Positions 1-4,886 of a stretch of 5,369 bases of DNA are shown here, in pieces. Origin of the DNA: Candidatus Nitrosopumilus sp. (lineage in GTDB: Archaea > Thermoproteota > Nitrososphaeria > Nitrososphaerales > Nitrosopumilaceae); contig JABDKK010000009.1 of NCBI GenBank assembly GCA_013002265.1, forward strand, positions 1 through 5,369. The letters run 5' to 3'. The position numbers and the translations under genes were made by a program. The notes under the pieces were generated by a model that was not told the origin of the DNA, searched no databases, and saw nothing but the letters and a program-made list of their open reading frames with translations. Within the stretch, counting starts at the first letter, position 1, and each line of letters opens with the position of its first letter.

Positions 1-1066
1 AGAGATACAACTGATTAATGGCACAGTAATCGATAAAACAATAGACAGTTCAGCAATGCCAAGAACTATCAAAGATGCCAAAATTTTGTTACTGAATGAA
101 CCGTTGGAACCAATGAGAAATAAAACGGAAGCAGAGATAGAGATAACATCTCCATCACAAATGAGTCAATTCCTAAACCAAGAGAATGCGGATTTGTTGG
201 CACTTGTAAAAAAGATCGTAGACTCAGGAGCTAAAGTCGTAATATCAAGAAAAGGAGTTAATGAATTAGTTCAAGAGGCGCTTGCAAAAAAAGGGATCAT
301 ATCAATGCGCAGAGTGAAATACAATGATTTGTGGTGGGTTGAAAAAGCAACTGGTGCCAAGACGTGTGAAAACATAGAAAACATATCTAATACGGAGTTG
401 GGTTTTGCAAAAAAGATTTATGAGAAAACTGTTGGTGATGAAAAAATGGTTTTTGTAGAAGGTGGTAACAATCCAAAATCTGTAACCTTGCTGTTGAGAG
501 CAAACTCAAAACGGTATCTTGATGAATTTCACAGAAACATTCTAAATGCATTTTATGTGCTAAGAAACTTTATAGAAAATCCGTTCATTGTGCATGGCGC
601 AGGTTCTGTTGAATGGATAATAGCACAAAAAATTCGGGAGCAGGCTGTTTTTGTAGAAGGCAAGGAGCAAATTGGAATGGAACGGTTTGCAAGCGCCCTA
701 GAACAAATACCGTTGACATTAGCACATAACATAGGAATGGATGTATTGGATGCATCAACACAGTTGCGAAGTAAATCCAATGGTAAAATCAGATGGTATG
801 GAGTAAATTCCGCCACCCGAAAAATTTCTGACATGTTATCATCTGAAGTAATAGAAACAGAGATCGTCAAACAGCAGGTTTTCAAAACTGCCGTAGAGAC
901 AACTAACATGCTACTGAATGTAGATGATGTATTCATGAAAGATTTAATTGATAACACGCATTGTCATATTGATGGACATGTCCATGCCCATAGGGATGGA
1001 GGAAAAGCCCACAATCACTTTGAACAAGAAGGATTAGAACAGCGACAGATGCATCACTATTTCTAG
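1..1066 (+). CDS. Divergent thermosome (group II chaperonin) subunit, 5' end outside window
   Basis: The reading frame is open from base 2 and runs past the Met at base 56, so that Met is internal and the N-terminal equatorial domain lies upstream. Visible parts, numbered from that Met: the apical domain (DSGAKVVISRKG at 57-67, KKGIISMRRVK at 79-88), the return intermediate hinge (KMVFVEGGNNPKSVTLLLR at 130-148) and the C-terminal equatorial domain (YGVN at 248, DM at 259, VDD at 289). Thermosome subunits form double-ring ATP-driven folding chambers in the cytoplasm. This copy is unusual. The conserved hydrolysis Asp, normally in a (H/E)DA motif, is Asn164 in ILNAFYVLR, and the GGG(A/S)xE nucleotide loop reads GAGSVE. 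The tail from about residue 298 has nine His in 35 residues in place of the usual Gly/Met repeats. I infer a paralogue with weak or altered ATPase activity that may assemble with canonical subunits. The family call is secure; the functional change is inference. Confidence 0.95.
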   Translation, partial: EIQLINGTVIDKTIDSSAMPRTIKDAKILLLNEPLEPMRNKTEAEIEITSPSQMSQFLNQENADLLALVKKIVDSGAKVVISRKGVNELVQEALAKKGIISMRRVKYNDLWWVEKATGAKTCENIENISNTELGFAKKIYEKTVGDEKMVFVEGGNNPKSVTLLLRANSKRYLDEFHRNILNAFYVLRNFIENPFIVHGAGSVEWIIAQKIREQAVFVEGKEQIGMERFASALEQIPLTLAHNIGMDVLDASTQLRSKSNGKIRWYGVNSATRKISDMLSSEVIETEIVKQQVFKTAVETTNMLLNVDDVFMKDLIDNTHCHIDGHVHAHRDGGKAHNHFEQEGLEQRQMHHYF

Positions 1067-1279
1067 TGAACTGAAAACAATGTTTTAAAAAAGTTTCACA
1101 ACTTACAAAATTTAAAAATTATTTCAAAAAACATGAAAAGTCATAACTATTTTTTGTACAACAAGATGAATAAGGGACATAAAAAAATATCTGGATTAAA
1201 GGTAAATCAAGATGCTGATTACTAAAAACAAATTTCTAGGATAACGTGACACGAAAAATGAAGTCTATGAACAAAGGGG

Positions 1280-1711
1280 TTATTTCAAAGTGAGAACAGG
1301 ACATTCAATATTTTTGTAGATACGATTTACGATATCTTTGTGATCTTGAATGTTCATATCTGAGGGCGGATTGGAGTCTGCAACAAAAAGTTCAATGTTG
1401 TTCTTTTGGACATAATCTGTGATGTGTTCTGTTAAGGATTCAACAAACACGCATTCTGTTTTTATATTGACATTGAAAGATTTTGCCATTTCTTCAACTT
1501 TTTCCAGCTCCAAATGTGTTTTTTGAATCAGATTCTCTTGTTTTCTCTTTTCAGATTTCGTTTGAAACAATGTGAAGGTTGGAAGATTTTTGTGAAAGTA
1601 TTTTAGCACAATAACATTGGAATCAAATTTTTTGGCTATGGTGAAAACAGTATTCAAAGATGCGGCGTTATTTTTTGATATAAATGAGCAGATCAGGATA
1701 TTGTTAAACAA
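1280..1711 (-). CDS. Universal stress protein (UspA) family protein, lacking the ATP-binding motif
   Basis: The 143-residue protein has the Usp layout: a first beta strand (NNILICSF at 3-10), a helix, a second strand (SNVIVLKYF at 31-39), a long charged helix (about 51-78), then strands ending in ECPVLTLK at 136-143, the usual C-terminal signature. Length fits a single-domain Usp (about 140-150). ATP-binding members carry an Asp after strand 1 and a G-x2-G-x9-G-S/T loop before the last helix. Here the strand-1 Asp is replaced (ICSFIS) and the loop (ADSNPPSDMN, 111-120) has no glycine, so nucleotide binding is unlikely. The start is a TTG at 1711; an in-frame stop lies shortly upstream with no ATG or GTG between, and a TATA-like box about 32 bases upstream fits a nearly leaderless message. 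The gene converges with the thermosome. Its partner or trigger is unknown. Confidence 0.8.
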   Translation of the reverse strand: MFNNILICSFISKNNAASLNTVFTIAKKFDSNVIVLKYFHKNLPTFTLFQTKSEKRKQENLIQKTHLELEKVEEMAKSFNVNIKTECVFVESLTEHITDYVQKNNIELFVADSNPPSDMNIQDHKDIVNRIYKNIECPVLTLK

Positions 1712-1739
1712 TTTTTCTCTTGTTTTAACGAAAAAATTC

Positions 1740-1747
1740 TATTTAAA
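1740..1747 (-). promoter_or_regulatory. TATA-like box of the stress-protein gene
   Basis: The minus strand reads TTTAAATA, a close match to an archaeal TATA box. Its centre is about 32 bases upstream of the TTG start at 1711. An archaeal start site about 25 bases downstream would leave a leader of only a few bases. Position and sequence are seen; promoter activity is inferred. Confidence 0.5.
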
Positions 1748-1907
1748 GTTAGAGTCATTGTACGTATTTTACCAAATTAACTGGTTCCATAATGCAAATA
1801 TCGAAATAATTCAGTTAGTTTTGAGCAGTATCATTAACAAAAAATCAGAACAGCTCATAAAAAACAATCACCAATACACGCCAAGATGATAACTGTACTT
1901 GCATGTC

Positions 1908-1925
1908 AAAAAATGAGTAAAAAAT
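1908..1925 (-). terminator. Possible oligo-T terminator after the 72-residue membrane protein gene
   Basis: On the minus strand two T runs (T5-T6) follow each other within 20 bases, about 35-50 bases beyond the stop of the gene at 1959-2177. Archaeal RNA polymerase often terminates at such runs without a hairpin. The downstream stress-protein gene appears to have its own TATA box, consistent with separate transcripts. The AT-rich background makes this weak evidence. Confidence 0.3.
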
Positions 1926-1958
1926 TCTCTAAATGAAATGTTTTACGTGTTGTGTGAG

Positions 1959-2177
1959 CTAGGGGGTGATTGAACTTGTTACTTCTTGTTCAGATTTTTG
2001 AATTCTTTCAGCATTGAATTCAATTTCATCATCAAACTCTTTAGATTTTTCTGATTCGTCTGAAGAGTCAAACCCCACATAAAAAATTAAATTAATCACC
2101 ACAAACATTACAGCAAGAAGTATCAGTTTTGATTTGATGGACAAGTTTCTTTTAGTATCAGGTTTGTGTGGTGGCAC
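1959..2177 (-). CDS. Small single-pass membrane protein with acidic tail, function unknown
   Basis: I do not recognise a family for this 72-residue protein. It has a short basic N-terminus (residues 1-17, five Lys/Arg), one strongly hydrophobic segment at about 18-37 (LILLAVMFVVINLIFYVGF), then a Ser/Asp/Glu-rich tail (SSDESEKSKEFDDEIEF at 38-54) and a short charged helix. The positive-inside rule predicts a cytoplasmic N-terminus and an external acidic tail. The start is GTG at 2177; an in-frame stop lies just upstream, and a TATA-like element about 30 bases before the start suggests a leaderless message. It is divergent from the 74-residue gene at 2265 and lies upstream of the stress-protein gene on the same strand, 247 bases away. 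The membrane topology and acidic tail support a real gene; no role can be assigned. Confidence 0.65.
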   Translation of the reverse strand: MPPHKPDTKRNLSIKSKLILLAVMFVVINLIFYVGFDSSDESEKSKEFDDEIEFNAERIQKSEQEVTSSITP

Positions 2178-2202
2178 TATTCATCTTTTCAATACTTATT
2201 CT

Positions 2203-2212
2203 TATCTATATC
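2203..2212 (-). promoter_or_regulatory. Possible TATA element for the 72-residue membrane protein gene
   Basis: The minus strand reads GATATAGATA here, centred about 30 bases upstream of the GTG start at 2177, the usual spacing for an archaeal leaderless gene. It lies in the 87-base region shared with the divergent gene at 2265, so the two promoters are close enough to influence each other. The match is imperfect and the region AT-rich. Confidence 0.3.
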
Positions 2213-2231
2213 GAAAATTACAACTTACAAC

Positions 2232-2240
2232 ACTTAAAAT
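2232..2240 (+). promoter_or_regulatory. Possible TATA element for the 74-residue gene
   Basis: ACTTAAAAT lies about 29 bases before the TTG start at 2265. No Shine-Dalgarno sequence precedes that start, so a leaderless transcript beginning near the start codon is the simplest reading. The assignment rests on spacing and AT-richness only. Confidence 0.3.
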
Positions 2241-2264
2241 TGTACTTAATGTATCTAAACAGAG

Positions 2265-2489
2265 TTGAATGAAAATGTGAAATGGCATGACGAAATTTTT
2301 AATTCTATAGATATTCATCAACCTGGTTGGGAAAAATTACTAATGGAAAGCAAAGTCAAGATCAAAACAAATCAAAGTGAAGTTCAGTTCACTGTTGTTG
2401 AAAAAATTTTGCAAAAATTTGGTCTTAGAGTCACAGATGTTTCTTTTACAGATTATTATGGTATTGTTATTGGAATTGAAAAACTCTGA
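2265..2489 (+). CDS. Hypothetical 74-residue protein
   Basis: I do not recognise this protein. It is soluble-looking, with no membrane segment, signal peptide or cysteine motif. The N-terminal half is polar and aromatic (KWHDEIF at 6-12, HQPGWEKLL at 18-26); the C-terminal half alternates as a small alpha/beta fold would (VQFTVVEKILQKFGL at 40-54, then YYGIVIGIEKL at 64-74). The start is probably TTG at 2265: an in-frame TAA at 2256 blocks extension, and the later alternatives are GTG at 2277 or a Met at residue 27, which would remove much of the protein. No ribosome site is visible. The gene is divergent from the 72-residue membrane protein gene and about 100 bases upstream of deoxyhypusine synthase, with a T-rich run between that may end its transcript. 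A plausible real gene, but function is unknown. Confidence 0.6.
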   Translation: MNENVKWHDEIFNSIDIHQPGWEKLLMESKVKIKTNQSEVQFTVVEKILQKFGLRVTDVSFTDYYGIVIGIEKL

Positions 2490-2537
2490 TAAAGGAAATT
2501 CAAAGCCTGAAATTTTAAGGAGAACATCATGGTTTGA

Positions 2538-2552
2538 TTTTTTAATTTTATT
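2538..2552 (+). terminator. T-rich tract, possible terminator of the 74-residue gene
   Basis: T6, then AA, T4 and A, TT follow about 50 bases after the stop at 2489 and just before the TATA-like box of deoxyhypusine synthase. This layout suits transcription ending and restarting between the two genes. No strong hairpin precedes it. Confidence 0.35.
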
Positions 2553-2562
2553 CTAGGCAGGG

Positions 2563-2570
2563 TTTTATAC
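2563..2570 (+). promoter_or_regulatory. TATA-like box of the deoxyhypusine synthase gene
   Basis: TTTTATAC is centred about 24 bases before the ATG at 2591, and no Shine-Dalgarno sequence lies directly before that ATG. Together these point to a leaderless transcript starting at or next to the start codon, a common arrangement in archaea. The spacing also supports 2591 as the true start. Confidence 0.5.
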
Positions 2571-2590
2571 AGGGCATCAACATCGACGAT

Positions 2591-3532
2591 ATGGTCGAAC
2601 TAGGACGTCCAATAAAAGATATCCAAATTGACGCAAAGACATCCATAGAAAAGATTTTTGAAGAGATGTCTAAATCAGGGGGATTTGAATCAATGAATTT
2701 GACAGACGGGTTAGATATTCTGACAGATATGATTTCAGATAAACAATGCCTCAAATTTGTCTCATTTGTTGCAGCCATAATTTCAACAGGTACCAGGGGA
2801 ATCATCAAAGACATGATCAAAAATAAATGGTTCGATGTAGCCATGGTCACATGTGGATCATTGGATCATGACATTGCAAAGCATTTCTCACATTACAAGG
2901 AAGGATCATTTACAATGGATGATGCAGAATTGGCAAGTCAGGGTATTCACAGACTAGGCAACGTACTCGTTCCAATTGACAGTTACGGCCCACTCATTGA
3001 AGAAAAAATTCAATCGTTTTTGGAAGAAGAATATCAAAATGGAATAAGAGAGATGACCACAGCAGACATAACTAATATGATTGGAAAACACTTAGGTGAC
3101 GACTCTTATCTTTATTGGGCATACAAAAATGATGTCAAAGTCATAGTTCCAGGCATAATGGATGGTGCAGTGGGAAGCCAGATTTGGCTGTTTACGCAAA
3201 AACACAGTGATTTCAAGTTAAACATGATTGGAGATGCAAATCTTATTTCAGGATTAATTTTCAAAGCTGAAAAATCAGGGGCATTTATGATTGGAGGTGG
3301 GATTTCAAAACATCACACGTTATGGTGGAACCAATGTAGAGATGGATTAGATTATGCATTTTACATAACAACTGCACAAGAATTTGACGGAAGTTTAAGT
3401 GGTGCACTAGTCAAAGAGGCAATATCATGGGGCAAAGTGACACAAAATGCAAAACAGGCAACACTGCATGCAGAAGTGACAACAATTTTGCCATTCATTT
3501 ATGCGGCATTGATTTCAAGATTACAAAAATAG
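2591..3532 (+). CDS. dys: Deoxyhypusine synthase
   Basis: This enzyme uses NAD and an amine donor (spermidine in eukaryotes) to place an aminobutyl group on one lysine of translation factor aIF5A, the first step of hypusine formation, in the cytoplasm. The 313 residues match the archaeal length (about 310-340) and lack the eukaryotic N-terminal extension. Diagnostic motifs: VAMVTCGSLDHDIAKHF (83-99), GNVLVPIDSYGPL (123-135), PGIMDGAVGSQIW (187-199), GGGISKHH (235-242), ITTAQEFDGSLSG (259-271) and EAISWGK (276-282). By alignment with the human enzyme (from memory), Lys282 is the catalytic lysine (human Lys329), Trp280 is Trp327, His241 is His288 and Glu276 is Glu323. Human Asp316 corresponds to Leu269, and Asn292 appears to fall on Trp245, so the donor-amine site may differ. 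The start is ATG 2591: no other start codon lies between it and the in-frame stop at 2543. Three small membrane-protein frames follow at close spacing. Identification is very firm. Confidence 0.96.
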   Translation: MVELGRPIKDIQIDAKTSIEKIFEEMSKSGGFESMNLTDGLDILTDMISDKQCLKFVSFVAAIISTGTRGIIKDMIKNKWFDVAMVTCGSLDHDIAKHFSHYKEGSFTMDDAELASQGIHRLGNVLVPIDSYGPLIEEKIQSFLEEEYQNGIREMTTADITNMIGKHLGDDSYLYWAYKNDVKVIVPGIMDGAVGSQIWLFTQKHSDFKLNMIGDANLISGLIFKAEKSGAFMIGGGISKHHTLWWNQCRDGLDYAFYITTAQEFDGSLSGALVKEAISWGKVTQNAKQATLHAEVTTILPFIYAALISRLQK

Positions 3533-3549
3533 TGCAAATCAAACAAACA

Positions 3550-3648
3550 ATGAAGAGAAACATTTTTTTTAACAACATAAGATACTATGCAATTGTAGGT
3601 ATATTGACAGTTTCATCTTTGATACTGTTATTACTGTGGCCCAGATAA
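3550..3648 (+). CDS. 32-residue single-pass membrane microprotein
   Basis: This short frame starts 17 bases after the deoxyhypusine synthase stop and ends one base before the next ATG. It encodes a basic, Asn-rich N-terminus (MKRNIFFNNIRYY) and a clean hydrophobic segment (AIVGILTVSSLILLLLW, 14-30) followed by Pro-Arg. The frame stays open upstream inside deoxyhypusine synthase in the wrong phase, so the ATG at 3550 is the natural start. No Shine-Dalgarno sequence is visible; translation could follow readthrough from deoxyhypusine synthase. The basic-then-hydrophobic design and tight spacing favour a real peptide, but it is too short to be certain. A cytoplasmic N-terminus is predicted. No function is known. 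Confidence 0.45.
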   Translation: MKRNIFFNNIRYYAIVGILTVSSLILLLLWPR

Positions 3649-3649
3649 C

Positions 3650-3784
3650 ATGTCAAGAATTCTCACAATTTTAAAAAATCCTAACAAAAAACTGGTTACA
3701 TCACTAGGGTATGCAGTATTGGCTCTGGTGATTTTTTATTTTGTTGTGCTGTTTTTCTTCGAATACAAGACACTTGGGTTATAA
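3650..3784 (+). CDS. 44-residue membrane protein resembling helix S1 of a voltage-sensor domain
   Basis: The frame opens one base after the previous stop. It has a basic amphipathic start (MSRILTILKNPNKKL, 1-15), then a single hydrophobic helix at about 19-38 (GYAVLALVIFYFVVLFFFEY). It ends at TAA 3782. After the stop the same frame continues with coding-like sense codons (SPMVEIPQQLK), meets a TAG at 3818, and then runs straight into the S2-S4-like protein at 3833-4084. This piece is therefore probably the first helix of what is, or once was, one four-helix protein. Either two nonsense mutations broke the gene, or the sensor is made as two chains. Alone, it is an unassigned single-pass microprotein. 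Comparing related genomes at bases 3782 and 3818 would decide. Confidence 0.5.
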   Translation: MSRILTILKNPNKKLVTSLGYAVLALVIFYFVVLFFFEYKTLGL

Positions 3785-3832
3785 TCCCCAATGGTTGAGA
3801 TTCCACAGCAGCTAAAATAGATCAATGAGGTT

Positions 3833-4084
3833 GTGTTGTATGTGATGCTTTCCTTGCTATCATTTGAACTTCTGCTAAAATACATGAAGGTAAGAAACTG
3901 GAAGACATTTCTAAAAAAATACTGGCTTGATGTTGCCATGGTGATCTTGATCCCGGTATTTTCTGGAGTCAAGATACTCAAGGCAATTAAGATTGTAAAG
4001 AAGGTAAAGGTTGCAAAGTACGGCTTTAAGGCAGCTGACAAGACTCAAAAGAAGATAAGAAAGAAAAGGCAGAGAGAAAAATAA
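3833..4084 (+). CDS. Pore-less voltage-sensor-like membrane protein (S2-S3-S4 portion)
   Basis: Numbering is from GTG 3833. Residues 1-17 form a hydrophobic helix ending SFELLLKY (10-17), which resembles S2 of voltage-gated channels, including the acidic residue (Glu12) that pairs with gating charges. Residues 30-43 (YWLDVAMVILIPVF) resemble S3 with its conserved Asp (Asp33). Residues 46-63 resemble S4: Lys at 47, 50, 53, 56, 59 and 62, exactly every third position. The C-terminus (69-83) is very basic and probably cytoplasmic. There is no pore helix or selectivity filter, so it is not itself a K+ channel; proton-channel-like or regulatory roles are possible. The exact start is unclear: GTG 3833, TTG 3836, GTG 3842 and ATG 3845 are all in frame, with a GAGGT sequence at 3827-3831. 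The expected S1 lies in the same frame upstream behind two stop codons, so this may be the 3' part of a broken gene. The family is inferred from pattern alone. Confidence 0.6.
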   Translation: MLYVMLSLLSFELLLKYMKVRNWKTFLKKYWLDVAMVILIPVFSGVKILKAIKIVKKVKVAKYGFKAADKTQKKIRKKRQREK

Positions 4085-4114
4085 TTTTCTGCGATTCAGA
4101 GATGATAATCAGAG

Positions 4115-4128
4115 TTTTATTTTATAAC
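4115..4128 (+). promoter_or_regulatory. TATA-like box of the hemerythrin-like gene
   Basis: A T-rich element ending TTTATAAC lies about 39 bases before the ATG at 4163. A start site about 25 bases downstream would give a leader of roughly 10-15 bases that includes the GAAGGA ribosome site. This indicates separate transcription from the membrane-protein cluster. Confidence 0.45.
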
Positions 4129-4153
4129 ATGTGTAGTCTAAACCAAAACATCT

Positions 4154-4159
4154 GAAGGA
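4154..4159 (+). promoter_or_regulatory. Ribosome binding site of the hemerythrin-like gene
   Basis: GAAGGA lies three bases before the ATG at 4163, a partial Shine-Dalgarno match in a window where most genes show none. It supports 4163 as the start. Confidence 0.45.
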
Positions 4160-4162
4160 ACA

Positions 4163-4708
4163 ATGAGTGCAGCTGAAGAGCTTAGAGCAGACCACGTTCA
4201 AGTAAGGCGTCTGGAAAAAATCATCTTCAAATGCGTTGAAGAATTAGAAAAAGGTGAAAAAATCCCATTATCTGATATAACAAAAATGACAATCATCATC
4301 TCTGAGTTTATCGACACCATTCACCATTCAAGAGAAGAGGATTCATACTTTCCATGCGTTACAAGCCATGACTCTCTAAAAGAGGAAATTCACAAGTTTC
4401 TAGTGGAGCACGAGTTTGGGCGAAGGGTTGCAAGGAAAATTTCACACCATCTCAAACGATTAAAGAATGGCGAAGATGCTTGGGAGAATGTTACAAGATA
4501 CCTCAAGACGTATGGAGTGTTTCTCAATGATCACCTAAACAAGGAAAACAAGTTCTTTGATGATGCAGAAGCAGACGTATTGACAAAAGAGGAAGAGGCA
4601 GACATGTACGAGGAGTACAGGTCAACATTTGCAATAGTAAAAAAAATCGATGAGATGATTGCCGAAATTGACTGGCTGGAATCAAGGGATTGGAACCTGA
4701 GGAAATAA
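4163..4708 (+). CDS. Hemerythrin-like (HHE cation-binding) domain protein
   Basis: The 181-residue protein has the four-helix hemerythrin pattern with its metal ligands in order: His11 in LRADHVQVRRLEK; His54 and Glu58 in the HxxxEExxYFP motif (HHSREEDSYFP, 54-64); His83 in LVEHEFGRR; and His124 with Glu128 in NDHLNKE. Such proteins bind a non-haem di-iron centre that takes up or senses O2, NO or peroxide in the cytoplasm. There is no signal peptide or membrane segment. The fourth helix is followed by an acidic stretch (131-150) and another helix (about 152-174, ending near IDWLESRDW), beyond the core domain. No fused regulatory or repair domain is present. The start is ATG 4163, with a partial Shine-Dalgarno site and TATA-like box. 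In an aerobic ammonia oxidiser, oxygen or iron handling is plausible; the exact ligand is inference. Confidence 0.92.
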   Translation: MSAAEELRADHVQVRRLEKIIFKCVEELEKGEKIPLSDITKMTIIISEFIDTIHHSREEDSYFPCVTSHDSLKEEIHKFLVEHEFGRRVARKISHHLKRLKNGEDAWENVTRYLKTYGVFLNDHLNKENKFFDDAEADVLTKEEEADMYEEYRSTFAIVKKIDEMIAEIDWLESRDWNLRK

Positions 4709-4886
4709 CAAAAAAACATTCCATATTGCTAAAACTAGTGACAATCAGACAAGTTTGAGCAAGTATCTCTTACTCTTAGTAACTCCCTATAGCCTAAAAT
4801 GATGAAAACTTGTACTCAGCTAAAACTGTGAAAGTACAGCTGATTCTGTTACCTGAACTAATGAACAACCAAACTAATCACACAGC

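Noticed and set aside
553..957. 134-codon open frame on the minus strand inside the thermosome gene
   Set aside because: It lies entirely antisense to clear thermosome sequence; the product is Ser/Cys/Ile-rich without domain features.
1074..1086. Small hairpin AAAAC-AAT-GTTTT after the thermosome stop, as a terminator
   Set aside because: Only five mostly A-T pairs and no solid T run directly after; too weak to call.
1617..1889. 90-codon plus-strand frame overlapping the start of the stress-protein gene
   Set aside because: It overlaps the N-terminus of a recognisable Usp protein on the other strand and covers that gene's promoter; low-complexity Ile/Asn/Lys composition of AT-rich spacer DNA.
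2548..2850. 100-codon minus-strand frame over the start of deoxyhypusine synthase
   Set aside because: Antisense to strongly conserved enzyme sequence and its promoter.
3427..3549. Upstream extension of the 32-residue microprotein into the deoxyhypusine synthase gene
   Set aside because: This part is the enzyme's conserved C-terminal region (including the catalytic SWGK) read in the wrong phase; only the part from ATG 3550 is plausible.
3736..4041. 101-codon minus-strand frame across the voltage-sensor-like region
   Set aside because: The plus strand carries ordered S2, S3 and S4 features; the antisense frame owes its length to codon composition. It stays a minor alternative only because the plus-strand gene is interrupted.
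4524..4724. Two minus-strand frames over the end of the hemerythrin gene
   Set aside because: Antisense to hemerythrin sequence containing the last ligands and C-terminal helix; no features of their own.
4749..4813. 8-bp inverted repeat ACAAGTTT / AAACTTGT with a 49-base loop
   Set aside because: The loop is long and the sequence simple; such matches are expected by chance in AT-rich spacers.
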